Shown piece after piece: positions 36,643-45,752 of a stretch of DNA of 64,000 bases. Made by a program: the position numbers and the translations under genes. The first letter of the stretch is position 1. Every line of letters begins with the position of its first letter. Source of the DNA: JACKJA01 sp050297015 (GTDB lineage: Bacteria; Pseudomonadota; Alphaproteobacteria; Micavibrionales; Micavibrionaceae); NCBI GenBank assembly GCA_050297015.1, contig JBNKRZ010000011.1, positions 142,730-206,729 on the forward strand. The letters run 5' to 3'. The notes under the pieces were generated by a model. It saw only the letters and a list, made by a program, of their open reading frames with translations, was not told the DNA's origin and ran no database searches.

Positions 36643-37404
36643 ATGCTGTTTTCGATCATCACCGTTACCCGCAATAATCTTGAGGGCCTCAAACACACTC
36701 ACGCTTGCCTGAAAGCGCAAACGTGCGGTGCGTATGAGTGGATCGTGATTGATGGTGCCTCTGACGACGGCACGCCGGATTATCTGGAAAAAACGCCCGC
36801 CCGCTGGATCAGCGAACCGGATGAGGGCATTTACGATGCCATGAACAAAGGGATAGAAAGCGCCACAGGGGAATATCTCTTATTCCTGAATGCAGGTGAC
36901 GCGTTAGCCGCGCCAGAAATACTGGAGCAAGTTGCCGCCTATCTGGAAGAAGCCGCCAACCACCCCGCTATGCTTTACGGCGACGCACTGGAGGAAGCGA
37001 CCGGTAACGATGCTCCGGCTCTAAAACCGGCACGCGCGCACAGTAAAGCCGTTTGGGGGCTGTTCACCCATCATCAAGCCATACTCTATCGCCGGGGATC
37101 CATCGGCGTGTTGCGTTACGATACGCGCTATAAAATTGCCGCCGACTATGATTTCACCTTGCGCTTTTTGGACCAAAACAGGCAGGATGCCGTCTCCCTC
37201 CCCTTGACGGTCTGTCTGTTTGAAGCGGGCGGCATTTCACAAAAGCAAACCCGGCTGGGCCGGCGTGAACAAGCCTTAATCCGCCGCCGGGTACTGTGCA
37301 CGCCGGCGCTTTTGAACGCGGCTATTGTCAGCAAGCAAATCATCGCTCAATCTCTGAAAGATTATGTACCGACCGTCTATTGGTGCTTCAAATCAAAGCG
37401 CTAA
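36643..37404 (+). CDS. Glycosyltransferase family 2
   Basis: A 253-residue GT-A fold enzyme. The N-terminus FSIITVTRNN, the nucleotide-binding DGASDDGT and the region ISEPDEGIYDAMNKGI are typical of GT2 enzymes. FLNAGDALA holds the metal/acceptor Asp. It starts 9 bp after the exporter gene, so the two are co-transcribed. Sugar donor and acceptor are unknown. Confidence 0.9.
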   Translation: MLFSIITVTRNNLEGLKHTHACLKAQTCGAYEWIVIDGASDDGTPDYLEKTPARWISEPDEGIYDAMNKGIESATGEYLLFLNAGDALAAPEILEQVAAYLEEAANHPAMLYGDALEEATGNDAPALKPARAHSKAVWGLFTHHQAILYRRGSIGVLRYDTRYKIAADYDFTLRFLDQNRQDAVSLPLTVCLFEAGGISQKQTRLGRREQALIRRRVLCTPALLNAAIVSKQIIAQSLKDYVPTVYWCFKSKR

Positions 37405-37767
37405 TCACTCTGGCGTTAAAGCCGCATTGCCTTGCTCTGCTATCCTTTTAAGAATCTCCTGGCCTTTGCGGGAGCTATGCAAACGGTAAGCCGCTGACAG
37501 CGCCGTTGTTACGACCATTCCCGTAAAGAATAAACCTTCTTCGGGAGAATGTTGCAATTTGCTCAAAAAGGTTAAGCCTCCAAAAAGAAAACTGCCCGCA
37601 GCAAACTCAAAGGATTGGTTTGCACTTTGCTTTGTTTTTTCAAATAAATGTTCAATTTCAGGGGTACGCGCACCGTGTCTTTGATCTGAGTATTGAATGT
37701 TATCAGGATCAAAGAAGGCATATCCATTAAAAAAATGAGAGAGTTGCAAGTGCCATCCTGTTTTCAT
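37405..37767 (-). CDS. Hypothetical protein
   Basis: A 120-residue protein with a hydrophobic segment at about 55-92 (two short helices) and a charged C-terminal tail. No family is recognised and no strong Shine-Dalgarno is seen. Its stop abuts the stop of the preceding GT2 gene on the opposite strand. It lies 9 bp downstream of the next GT2 gene on the same strand, so it may be the last gene of that transcript. Confidence 0.55.
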   Translation of the reverse strand: MKTGWHLQLSHFFNGYAFFDPDNIQYSDQRHGARTPEIEHLFEKTKQSANQSFEFAAGSFLFGGLTFLSKLQHSPEEGLFFTGMVVTTALSAAYRLHSSRKGQEILKRIAEQGNAALTPE

Positions 37768-37776
37768 AATTTATCT

Positions 37777-38604
37777 TTACTCGGAACTGGCCACCTTTGT
37801 CAACATACGATAGTAAGCGCGCCGGCGTTGTGCAAAATGCCAGCCCGCCACGCCATCGAGAAAACCAAATTTCCAGACATAGCTATGAAAAAAGGCCCAT
37901 TCTCCCCGGCAGGGCAGCCGCCGAAAAAACCTTTTTAGAATCTCCCTCGCAAGAAGGGGATCGCGCGGGTAAGCATTACGGGCAATCATGCCCTGCTCCC
38001 ACTGGGCGTAGCGTCTGTGACGACATTCCCAATTCTCGCCATCATCAAAAGCATAATGAAGAAGAGGCGTGTGAAGCTGACAAATGGTTTCAGCTTCATG
38101 CTCCGGACGTAAAACGGGTTGGTAATGCCCTTCGATCTCCCCCATGCCGGGAATATCCAAATCATCCACAACCGGAAACATGACCCGCCGCCGGTCAAAC
38201 AGGCACAGCTTATTATTTTGCAAACCATGACAGAGTGTCTTGTTATGGACGACATACGAGCCTTTCACAAAATAACCGGCGGCTGTGAAATCGAGAGAGG
38301 CCACTTCCTCCACTAAGGCTGGAGGGACAACTTCATCGGCATCAACGAAAAATACCCAGTCATGCGCCAACTTCAACGTATCGAGGCACCATTGACGTTT
38401 TTTGGGGTATCCTCCAGCCCATTGAAAATCAATCACCTTCACGCCCGCCGCGCGCGCGATCGAAGCGGTATCATCCGCGCTGGCGGAATCAACCACGATA
38501 ACTTCATCGAATGCCGTTAATGCCGCCAAACAACGGGCCAGCCGCGGCCCTTCGTTTTTAGTCACAACGATGACAGAAAGGGGAAGACGATCATTAGATG
38601 GCAC
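37777..38604 (-). CDS. Glycosyltransferase family 2 (WaaE/KdtX-like)
   Basis: A 275-residue GT2. LSVIVVTKNEGPRLARCL and VVDSASADDT mark the nucleotide-binding half, and FFVDADEVV the DXD motif. The C-terminal half (HYQPVLRPEHEAE, YAQWEQGMIARN) resembles LPS-core glucosyltransferases of the WaaE type. A GTG start at 38604 has GGAGG 6 nt upstream. It probably adds a sugar to an LPS or exopolysaccharide acceptor at the inner face of the membrane. Confidence 0.88.
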   Translation of the reverse strand: MPSNDRLPLSVIVVTKNEGPRLARCLAALTAFDEVIVVDSASADDTASIARAAGVKVIDFQWAGGYPKKRQWCLDTLKLAHDWVFFVDADEVVPPALVEEVASLDFTAAGYFVKGSYVVHNKTLCHGLQNNKLCLFDRRRVMFPVVDDLDIPGMGEIEGHYQPVLRPEHEAETICQLHTPLLHYAFDDGENWECRHRRYAQWEQGMIARNAYPRDPLLAREILKRFFRRLPCRGEWAFFHSYVWKFGFLDGVAGWHFAQRRRAYYRMLTKVASSE

Positions 38605-38642
38605 AGAAACCCTCCCTAAAAAACTGATTTAAAACATATTAC

Positions 38643-38677
38643 GTGATACGTACCACGTAGTACGCACCGCGTATCAC
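38643..38677. repeat. Short palindrome at the end of the Wzz-like gene
   Basis: GTGATACG (38643-38650) pairs with CGTATCAC (38670-38677), with further ACGT/GTAC repeats between. The TGA stop of the Wzz-like gene (38676-38674, minus strand) lies in one arm. No T-tract follows. It may be a remnant of another repeat family. Confidence 0.5.
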
Positions 38678-39561
38678 CCTTCCGTTTGAGGAGGATGATC
38701 CCCCGCCGCACAGACAGCGCCTTCACCCCGAAAGGCACAGCGCACGCCAAAGACAACATAACCCAAAAACGCGCCCGCCAAAATAAAAGCCGGAAATAAC
38801 AAGCGCTTACGCGGCCAAGCCGCACGCACATCACTGGAAGCCGGCTCAATAACGGCCGCCGCAAAAGGAGCATCCACAGCCAAAAGCATCCGTTTTTGCT
38901 CCTGCCGCATCAATAAAACCGTAAGTGCCTTCCTGTGATCCGGGTGAGTTATCCGATCCAGCGCTGCTATTAACCATCCTTCTTGCGCCGTAAGCTTGCG
39001 ATTATCATCGCGACGAATAGCATCGTCTGCCGCCTCAGAAAGCGCCCGCAAAGCACGCACTGCAAACGCCCGGTCCGGGTGCGTATAAACAAGCCGCCGT
39101 AAAGCGGTCTCCCCTACGGGCTGGATTGCCACGCGCTCTTGCAGATAACGTGACAATAATGCCGCCTTTTCCTCCGGCGTGTCAGCTTTCTCTCCCCGCG
39201 GCCATAAAGGGTCTTTTTGAAATTTATCAAATATCTCCTTATCCGTGCTTAAAGCCGCCGCAACCGTCGCGCCACGCAATACACTTTCAAAACGCACAAA
39301 ACGTGACTCTTCCTCAGAGACGGAAGAAGATAACGAAGGAGCCCCATCCGGCGTAGCAACCTCAAGCGTGCGCGGGGCCGCTAATCCGGACTCCGGCCCG
39401 ACCAGCATCACAGCCTTGTAACGGGGAACCGCCGTTGCAAAAAACGCCAAGGCGCAAACAAGCCCCAGCGCCGCCCCGGCCAAAACAAAATAACGCCCCC
39501 GCCACAACGCAACCAACAAATCCGCCAGCGTCAGTTCGCTGGCCCGCCTTTTATCTGTCAT
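38674..39561 (-). CDS. Wzz-like chain-length determinant protein
   Basis: A protein of about 295 residues with membrane helices near 25-48 and 248-270 flanking a periplasmic helical region, the Wzz/PCP topology. The N-terminus ELTLADLLVALWRGRY is typical. No C-terminal tyrosine kinase domain is present. It probably sets the length of the polysaccharide. The ATG at 39561 directly follows the stop of the GT4 gene. Confidence 0.85.
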   Translation of the reverse strand: MTDKRRASELTLADLLVALWRGRYFVLAGAALGLVCALAFFATAVPRYKAVMLVGPESGLAAPRTLEVATPDGAPSLSSSVSEEESRFVRFESVLRGATVAAALSTDKEIFDKFQKDPLWPRGEKADTPEEKAALLSRYLQERVAIQPVGETALRRLVYTHPDRAFAVRALRALSEAADDAIRRDDNRKLTAQEGWLIAALDRITHPDHRKALTVLLMRQEQKRMLLAVDAPFAAAVIEPASSDVRAAWPRKRLLFPAFILAGAFLGYVVFGVRCAFRGEGAVCAAGDHPPQTEG

Positions 39562-40817
39562 CCTCTTCCCTTCCACGGCTGTTGCACCACATCAAGCGCG
39601 CGCTTAATAAACGCATCGAGAGATTCCTTCATCACAAAAATCTCCCCCGCTTGCACCGCCCCCTCATGCGCCTTAAACCATGTCTCACTGCTGTTGCGAT
39701 AGGATAAAATTGCTTCCGCCAGCAAATCCCCACGATCCGGCGGGATAACGCGCCCCGCTTTAAAATCGTTGATAATTTTAGCCGTTTCCCCATGCGCTGG
39801 CCCCATAAAAATCACAGGCCGTCCCACCGCCAGCGCGGAATAAAGCTTGCTCGGCACCAACAAACCGGCGGCCTCGTTACGCATAGTAATAAGATGAACG
39901 TCCCCGCCCTCCATCACAGAACGAAGCTGATCTGCGGGCTGAAAGGGCATCAAGCGAAGGTTCTCTAGTCCTCTTTTCGTACGTTCACGGGCAAGCCTGT
40001 CAAAATTAAGGCCCTCCCCCACAAAGGTAAATTCGATTTCCGGATGTTCGGCATTTAAAATTTCAATAGCGCGCAAAACCGGACGAATGGGATGCGACCG
40101 CCCAATATTCCCCGCATAAAGCACACGAAATTTAGGATCGGAATCATTGCGACGCTGTTCGGAAAACGGACGGGCCGAGGCGGGGGCTTTCAAGGTACGG
40201 CGCCCCTTCACACCGTTGTTCTTTTCATCCGGCAAAACCGCGCCGTGCGCCAATTCTTTATCCGGCCAATTCGGAACCACTGAAATACGGCCCGGCGCAA
40301 TCCCGGCATGCGTCATATGACGCGCCATACAGCGCCCAATCACAACAATTTTGTCACATTTCTTTAAAGCCTTACGCGCCAGCCCTTTCAGAAGTTCCAT
40401 GCGCTTTTCGGAACATTTAACCCCTAAAGCCGGCAATAAATCGGGATAGACATCCTGGGACCAGTGCAAGTGACGGCTTTTCTTCCAACGGGCTAAATAT
40501 TGCCCCGCGACCATAAAAAGCGGCGGATCCGTCATCGTCACGATCAAATCATGCCGGGGGAGTCTTACCCCGCACCAAAACATTTTCAACCAAACCCGAA
40601 AATAGGAAAAAGAGGACTTATTTCTGAGCGGCGCTTTCACCCGGATCACACGCACAGCACCATCATTTTCCTGCACATTACGCGGACCGGTCGTTACCAC
40701 CGTCACGCGCCAACCTTCCTGCACAAAGGCATGGGCCAGATCACGGAGCAAACGACCCGAAGCCCCTCGCCCCGGCGGATAAACGCGATTAAAAAATATA
40801 ACAGACGGATGACGCAT
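39558..40817 (-). CDS. Glycosyltransferase family 4
   Basis: A GT-B enzyme of about 419 residues. The N-terminus (FFNRVYPPGRGASGRLLRDLA) and HLHWSQDVYPDLLPALG are like WcaI-type GT4 enzymes. The donor-binding C-terminal part has YAGNIGRSHPI and MRNEAAGLLVPSKLYSALAVGRPVIF. AGGA lies before the ATG at 40817. It is part of the polysaccharide cluster and lies 6 bp downstream of the ligase-like gene. Confidence 0.9.
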   Translation of the reverse strand: MRHPSVIFFNRVYPPGRGASGRLLRDLAHAFVQEGWRVTVVTTGPRNVQENDGAVRVIRVKAPLRNKSSFSYFRVWLKMFWCGVRLPRHDLIVTMTDPPLFMVAGQYLARWKKSRHLHWSQDVYPDLLPALGVKCSEKRMELLKGLARKALKKCDKIVVIGRCMARHMTHAGIAPGRISVVPNWPDKELAHGAVLPDEKNNGVKGRRTLKAPASARPFSEQRRNDSDPKFRVLYAGNIGRSHPIRPVLRAIEILNAEHPEIEFTFVGEGLNFDRLARERTKRGLENLRLMPFQPADQLRSVMEGGDVHLITMRNEAAGLLVPSKLYSALAVGRPVIFMGPAHGETAKIINDFKAGRVIPPDRGDLLAEAILSYRNSSETWFKAHEGAVQAGEIFVMKESLDAFIKRALDVVQQPWKGRG

Positions 40818-40826
40818 CACTTTTTC

Positions 40827-42086
40827 CTACTGGAATTGTCGCCCGGATGCAACCGCCGCATGGGGGTTACTCCACACAACGATCAGTAACAAAAGCAACC
40901 CGAAATCGAGAGACTTAAAGCTAGCATACAGCAAGCTCGTCACCAGAAAGGGTGCAGCCAAAGCCAGCGTTATCACAGGCCGTCGCGGCAACATGCCCCC
41001 CAGCTTCCACAAAAGCCCTCCGAGATAACAAACGGCAAGCCCAGCGCCAAACAAACCGGTTTTAAGCAAATATGTCGTCAAAAGGCTGTGGGTATAATTC
41101 ACCGTCACCTCCCCCACCGCCGGGGAAGCATAAGTCGCCCCCCACCCTTTACCGAACAGGGAATCGATAAGCCGCCCGTCAATCTCATCCAGGACGGCCA
41201 TGGCTTCATTATCGCGGTTATTAAAACCGACCATTGCTGTTTTATGGAACAAGGCCTGCGCGATATCGCCGAGATAAGGCACAAGCAACCACAATCCCAC
41301 AGCCCCCAGAAAAAGCGGCGCCAACACCCGCACAGGGGCCCGCCATAATCCCACAACCATCCAGAACAGCAACGCCAGAACAACCGCTCCCAGAAAAGCC
41401 CTTTGAACAATCAGCGCCATAGCCATCAGAGGTACAAAAGCCATCACAAGCATCAATGCGCTTTTGGCAAAGGAAAGCACGGTGGCCGAACGATAAAGCC
41501 CCAACAGCGCATAACCCAGCAAACACAAGGTCGAGGCCAGAACGACAGGCCCATTAGCCAGATAGTCGGGATCCCATTTCACAGGACTATAGCCGGAGAA
41601 AAAAGGCGCAACCACGCGCACAGCAATGACCCAGCCTGCCACCATAACCGTCCCTGTCAGAAGGTTACGAAAGACCGGAAAGCGGGCCGTTTGCCCATAG
41701 AAAAACACCGGCATCAACAAGAACATAAAGGAAAGCGCATCACGTGCGATCAAGGCCGGATCGTTCCCCGCCAGCATTCCTACACATATGCCGCTGGTAA
41801 AGCCGTACCACAGAAGCACCCGCCCGGCCTGCGCCCATAATGGCGCGCGGGGCTGCCACGTTACGGCCTGCCATATCCCGGCAGTTCCCGCCGCAACCAG
41901 TAACAGCCCGCCAATCATGTACTCCGGCATGGCCATCCGGTCCGGGGTTGGCGTCCCCCACAGGGCATAGACCATAAGCGCCAGCAACAAAGCGCCGAGC
42001 GGAATGCTGGCCGCCGGAAGGCGCGCGCAAAGGCGCATAAAAGGCATTTGACAGAGGCGTACAGACATGGAAAGCGCCTCATCCAT
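40827..42086 (-). CDS. O-antigen ligase / Wzy-like membrane protein
   Basis: A polytopic protein of about 419 residues with around 12 membrane helices. A large periplasmic loop between about 280 and 340 ends in FGKGWGATY, as in WaaL/Wzy proteins (Wzy_C family). It would polymerise or ligate polysaccharide on the periplasmic side. The ATG at 42086 overlaps the tauE-like stop by 8 nt, which supports coupling and this start over an upstream frame. Confidence 0.83.
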   Translation of the reverse strand: MDEALSMSVRLCQMPFMRLCARLPAASIPLGALLLALMVYALWGTPTPDRMAMPEYMIGGLLLVAAGTAGIWQAVTWQPRAPLWAQAGRVLLWYGFTSGICVGMLAGNDPALIARDALSFMFLLMPVFFYGQTARFPVFRNLLTGTVMVAGWVIAVRVVAPFFSGYSPVKWDPDYLANGPVVLASTLCLLGYALLGLYRSATVLSFAKSALMLVMAFVPLMAMALIVQRAFLGAVVLALLFWMVVGLWRAPVRVLAPLFLGAVGLWLLVPYLGDIAQALFHKTAMVGFNNRDNEAMAVLDEIDGRLIDSLFGKGWGATYASPAVGEVTVNYTHSLLTTYLLKTGLFGAGLAVCYLGGLLWKLGGMLPRRPVITLALAAPFLVTSLLYASFKSLDFGLLLLLIVVWSNPHAAVASGRQFQ

Positions 42087-42909
42087 GAAGGATTTCCCAC
42101 AGCATCCGTCCGGCAACAATCACCATCAAACACGCAAAAACAAGCCGGAGTTTTTCAACGGCAATCATATGCGCGACTTTCACCCCCAGCGGCGCCGTTG
42201 TAATGCTCATCACCGCCAACGCCAACCATGCCATCCCGTTCACATAGCCCAGCGAAAAAGGCGGCAACCCTGCCGCGCCCTGACCGATAAAGACAAACCC
42301 CAGTGCCGCTGGCACAGCGATTACAAGCCCCAAGGCCGAGGCCGTACCGACCGCTTGCCGCAAAGGCACGTGGCACCACGCCATAAAGGGCACGCTCAGC
42401 GTCGCCCCCCCAATCCCCATCAAAGTGGAAAGCGTACCGATCAGAAGCCCGGCCCCAACAGGCACGGGCTGGCGCGGCATGTGATCGGTCAAGGCATAGC
42501 GCGCGGGATTGGTCGCCATAATCAGCGCCAGACAAAACAAAGCCACCGCAAAGATCAGCTTAAGCGTTTCCCCCGCCATGATATCGGCAAGATAAGTTCC
42601 CAAAAGGGTTCCTATCACAATGCCCGGCCCGATCATTTTAACCAAATCACCCCGTACCGCGCCCTTTTTCCGATGAGCCCGAACAGCCGACAGGCCCGTC
42701 GGCACAATCACCGCCAGCGACGTTCCCACAGCCATGTGCATCAAATGCGGAGAGTCATACCCCAGCGCTCCCAAAACGTAATAAATCGCCGGTACGGTAA
42801 TAATCCCGCCACCGACCCCCAGCAGCCCAGCCAAAAATCCGGCACAGCCTCCGATCGTCAATAATATTCCGAGCAACAAAAAATTTTCAGGGGCAAAAAA
42901 TAATTCCAT
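42079..42909 (-). CDS. TauE/SafE-family anion permease
   Basis: A protein of about 276 residues with eight membrane helices in two halves. The repeated motif GLLGVGGGIITVPA (near 30-43) and STLMGIGGATLSVP (near 170-185) is characteristic of TauE/SafE proteins, thought to export sulfite or sulfoacetate or take up small organic anions. The ATG at 42909 is preferred to an upstream frame start at 42945. Its link to the polysaccharide genes is only positional. Confidence 0.9.
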   Translation of the reverse strand: MELFFAPENFLLLGILLTIGGCAGFLAGLLGVGGGIITVPAIYYVLGALGYDSPHLMHMAVGTSLAVIVPTGLSAVRAHRKKGAVRGDLVKMIGPGIVIGTLLGTYLADIMAGETLKLIFAVALFCLALIMATNPARYALTDHMPRQPVPVGAGLLIGTLSTLMGIGGATLSVPFMAWCHVPLRQAVGTASALGLVIAVPAALGFVFIGQGAAGLPPFSLGYVNGMAWLALAVMSITTAPLGVKVAHMIAVEKLRLVFACLMVIVAGRMLWEILHG

Positions 42910-42935
42910 ACCCCGTACGTTATAAGCTTCCCAAA

Positions 42936-42973
42936 GAGCGGGCAAGTCCTCTTAAAAGCTAATATGCCCGCTC
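42936..42973. promoter_or_regulatory. Hairpin in the divergent promoter region of tauE-like gene
   Basis: GAGCGGGCA (42936-42944) and TGCCCGCTC (42965-42973) are perfect 9-bp arms with a 20-nt loop, about 27-64 bp before the tauE-like ATG. No gene reads into it, so it is not an ordinary terminator. It could be a leader hairpin of the tauE transcript or an operator. Confidence 0.45.
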
Positions 42974-43105
42974 ATTTTCAGCCTCTCATGATTATTTTTC
43001 ATATTTATTTTTCTGATTAACTCATTTTTTACCTTTTCAGACCATTATGAACTCAAATTCCGTAAAATAATGCGGCAACAGAAAGGCCAGAAACGGAGCG
43101 GTAAA

Positions 43106-43771
43106 ATGAAAGTGAACATACAAGAATTACTCGAACAGACAGGTTTGGAAGGCGAACGGCTCTACCCCGGTAAAAAGGTCGTCAAACGCTTAACACAGCC
43201 CGGCGAATTCAAAAGCCACAGCGTTATTTACGACTGGCATAATTCGGACACACTGCGCATTGAGGTCAAAGCCGGCTTAAGCGGCCGAACGCTTGATCCC
43301 AAGGAACTTGCCAAATATCCCGTTAGTTTTCAGGCCGACACATACCTCGACATCGAAGCCGCCAATGACGATGAAGACGATGAAGATGATGAGGGCGAAG
43401 AAGGCAGCAAAGGCAAAAGTGGCGGCGGCGGCCGGAAGATGAAAAAGAAACAGGAAGAAAAATCTTCCCTAAGTGCCTTTTCCAAAGTTGTTGAGGGGAA
43501 AATTCCTTCCGCTGGGGAAATCACCAAGATGGTTGTGATGGGGAAGGAAATCGCCAAACAAGCTATGGCAGCCGTTCTTGAAACACTGCAAGCGCAGATC
43601 AAGCACGCCAAGATCGCCCCGACTGATTTGCTGGCCCATGCCGGGAAGTTTGTCACCAAAGTGACCCCGCCTGAATTCATGAAGCAAAAAGAAGGCGAAA
43701 CATACGACACCAAATACAAATATGACCGTGAAAAGAACGAGGTCATGTTTGGCGCCATGACCCCCCGTTAG
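43106..43771 (+). CDS. Conserved hypothetical protein with acidic linker
   Basis: A protein of about 221 residues, no signal peptide. GGAG lies 7 nt before the ATG at 43106. Residues 1-88 look like a compact domain (RLTQPGEFKSHSVIYDWHNSDTLRIEVKAG). A run of Asp/Glu then a Gly/Lys-rich basic stretch (about 90-125) makes a flexible linker. The remainder is helical. I recognise no family. It is a single-gene unit with its own terminator. Confidence 0.7.
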   Translation: MKVNIQELLEQTGLEGERLYPGKKVVKRLTQPGEFKSHSVIYDWHNSDTLRIEVKAGLSGRTLDPKELAKYPVSFQADTYLDIEAANDDEDDEDDEGEEGSKGKSGGGGRKMKKKQEEKSSLSAFSKVVEGKIPSAGEITKMVVMGKEIAKQAMAAVLETLQAQIKHAKIAPTDLLAHAGKFVTKVTPPEFMKQKEGETYDTKYKYDREKNEVMFGAMTPR

Positions 43772-43795
43772 GCCATGAGGCTTGAAAAAACACAG

Positions 43796-43833
43796 GCAAC
43801 CGCTATCTTGATTGGCAGCGGTTGCTTTTTTTT
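43796..43833 (+). terminator. Rho-independent terminator
   Basis: GCAACCGCT (43796-43804) pairs with AGCGGTTGC (43817-43825), followed by eight T. It lies 25 bp after the stop of the acidic-linker protein and separates it from the metal-handling genes. Confidence 0.93.
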
Positions 43834-43883
43834 AGCACACAAGAAAAATGACAACTTTCACGAATTAAATTATAATAACAAGA

Positions 43884-44237
43884 ATGAAGCGTTTCATTGT
43901 GATCTTTACGGCGATTATGTTCCTTGCCAATGCCTTTACGGTGGCGGCATGGGCGAAGCCGTGCCTCAATATGAACAAATCTTCATCTATGATAGATACG
44001 ATGGATATGGGCGCTATGCCCTGCCATGAAAAGCAGGATACACAAAAAGACCCTATCAAGCATTGCGACGGGCTTTGCCTGTGTTTTCATATATCTATCA
44101 ATCAAACACCTGTACTGGACAATCAAGCCGTTTTAGACATATCCTCAATACCGTCTCGATGGCTTTTAACGGAAAATGAGCGCCCCACTTCAATGACAAC
44201 AGCGCCGCCACGCCGCCCTCCCAAATTCACCTCCTGA
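43884..44237 (+). CDS. Small secreted Cys/His/Met protein, putative metal binding
   Basis: A 117-residue protein. The signal peptide ends near AAWAK (about 25). The mature part has Met-rich DTMDMGAMPCHEKQ and a KHCDGLCLCFH segment, a suite of Cys, His and Met ligands like those of copper or mercury binding proteins. The C-terminus is Pro/Arg-rich. It resembles small proteins encoded with metal-resistance genes, but I cannot assign a family with certainty. It leads the group 43884-45716, with a gap of 49 bp to the next gene. Confidence 0.65.
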   Translation: MKRFIVIFTAIMFLANAFTVAAWAKPCLNMNKSSSMIDTMDMGAMPCHEKQDTQKDPIKHCDGLCLCFHISINQTPVLDNQAVLDISSIPSRWLLTENERPTSMTTAPPRRPPKFTS

Positions 44238-44286
44238 TTTTTCACATTTTTTAAGAAGTAAATGGAAATGACTACAGGAGGATTCC

Positions 44287-44943
44287 ATGAGAATCTTATA
44301 CTTAACCTCCATTTTGGGGGCCCTTTTGGGAATGGGGGCATTCATTCCTTCCGTCTATGCACGGCCCGTATCTTATCCGGGTGGCTGGACACTTATGTTG
44401 ACGAATAATGGCGACGTGAACAGCGCTCATATTCACTACTCACCAACGGCAAAAACGTCTGTGGGTTACAGATTTGAAGACTGGCATGATAAAGAAATGG
44501 TTATCAATGCCGTGCAAATGAATAACCTGCTCAAACGTTGGAACAACAAAGAAAGCCAAGGTAATTTATATCTTAAATCCGGCCTTGGTGTTGCCTACAG
44601 CGATGCCGGCGCTTTTGACGGTAAAACGAGCGTGGCAGGCTTCACGGGCCTTGCCGCAGATTGGGAAAGCCGCCGTTTTTTCACCTCATACGAAAACCGC
44701 TATACAGAGGCCGGTGCGATTGACGATTTTTATCAGCAATCCGCCCGTGTCGGCTGGGCACCGTATGAAGGCGATTACGGCGATTTGCATACATGGCTGA
44801 TGCTTCAGGTAGATCACACACCGGAAGGCAAAGACCATTTCACCGTCACGCCTCTTGTAAGAGTTTTCAAGGATGTTCACCTGCTGGAGGCAGGCATGAA
44901 CAACCGCGGCGAACTCTTATTCAACTACATTTTCAGATATTAA
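44287..44943 (+). CDS. Putative outer-membrane protein of the metal cluster
   Basis: A 218-residue protein with a signal peptide ending near VYARP (about 26). The mature part alternates hydrophobic and polar residues with many Tyr/Trp/Phe, and it ends in YIFRY, a C-terminal aromatic residue usual for outer-membrane beta-barrels. AGGAGG lies 5 nt before the ATG. I do not recognise a named family. Being between a Cys/His/Met protein and an HMA protein, it may pass or sense metal at the outer membrane (inference). Confidence 0.65.
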   Translation: MRILYLTSILGALLGMGAFIPSVYARPVSYPGGWTLMLTNNGDVNSAHIHYSPTAKTSVGYRFEDWHDKEMVINAVQMNNLLKRWNNKESQGNLYLKSGLGVAYSDAGAFDGKTSVAGFTGLAADWESRRFFTSYENRYTEAGAIDDFYQQSARVGWAPYEGDYGDLHTWLMLQVDHTPEGKDHFTVTPLVRVFKDVHLLEAGMNNRGELLFNYIFRY

Positions 44944-44965
44944 AATTAAGGAAGGAACCATACTC

Positions 44966-45328
44966 ATGAAAACACTAACATTATTACTGAGCGCTTTAAC
45001 GTTAACATGCGCAATGCCGGCCTATGCCAATCATGACGGAAACGATCATGCCGCACATATGGAAAGCGGGAACACCACGCATGCGGAAATACCTTTATCA
45101 CCCGGTGACGTTCATATCCGCGTCAACGGCCTTGTTTGCGATTTTTGTGCCCGCGCGCTTGAAAAGGTGTTCGGCAAGGAAGAAACCGTAAAAGCCATTG
45201 ATGTAAACCTTGATACCAAAATCATCACGGTGAACTTCAATGAGGGCCAAACGTTGAGTGATGAGACACTAACAAAACTTATCACTGATTCCGGCTATAA
45301 TGTGGAGGGTATTCACCGTGTCGAATAA
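44966..45328 (+). CDS. Periplasmic heavy-metal-associated (HMA) domain protein
   Basis: A 120-residue protein. The signal peptide ends near PAYAN (about 22). A His-rich stretch (HDGNDHAAHMES) follows, and then an HMA fold at about 48-118 with the metal-binding pair CDFC at 58-61 and the ferredoxin-like pattern (IDVNLDTKIITVNF). This is the MerP/CopZ design, exported to the periplasm like MerP. It likely hands metal to the MerT-like membrane protein, whose gene overlaps its 3' end. Confidence 0.87.
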   Translation: MKTLTLLLSALTLTCAMPAYANHDGNDHAAHMESGNTTHAEIPLSPGDVHIRVNGLVCDFCARALEKVFGKEETVKAIDVNLDTKIITVNFNEGQTLSDETLTKLITDSGYNVEGIHRVE

Positions 45329-45716
45329 ATCTTCACCCTCTCTATGGCAACAAACGCTTTTGCCAACGCTCAGCCTGTTCACCAGCATGGGAACGCTTGT
45401 TTGTTGCGCGCTCCCGGCCTTGCTGGTGACGCTTGGCATGGGCGCGGCACTGGCGGGTTTTGTCGGCAGCGTGCCGTGGATTACCGGCATTTCCGAATAT
45501 AAAGAATGGGTATTTGCGGGCGCCGGGATCATGCTGGCTTTATCAGCGTATTGGCAGTGGCGGGGGCGTTATGCGCCTTGTCCTGCCGATCCGGTAAAAG
45601 CAAAAGCCTGCCTGCGGCTTAGAAAAATATCCGTCGGGATTTTGATTTTCTCGATCCTGATTTATTCGACGGGATTTTTCTTTGCCTTTCTGGCCGCGGA
45701 TTTATTCTACGGCTAA
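45318..45716 (+). CDS. MerT-like inner-membrane metal transporter
   Basis: A protein of about 132 residues with three membrane helices. A vicinal pair Cys29-Cys30 is in the first helix (TLVCCALPALLVTLGMG), as in MerT, and a second pair, Cys88 and Cys98, lies in the loop after helix two. The GTG at 45318 has GGAGG upstream and overlaps the HMA gene by 11 nt. MerT imports Hg(II) received from MerP. No merA or merR is seen here, so the substrate may be another soft metal. Confidence 0.8.
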   Translation: MSNKSSPSLWQQTLLPTLSLFTSMGTLVCCALPALLVTLGMGAALAGFVGSVPWITGISEYKEWVFAGAGIMLALSAYWQWRGRYAPCPADPVKAKACLRLRKISVGILIFSILIYSTGFFFAFLAADLFYG

Positions 45717-45752
45717 AATTAACAAGGCAATAACAATGGGGGAATCAAAAAA

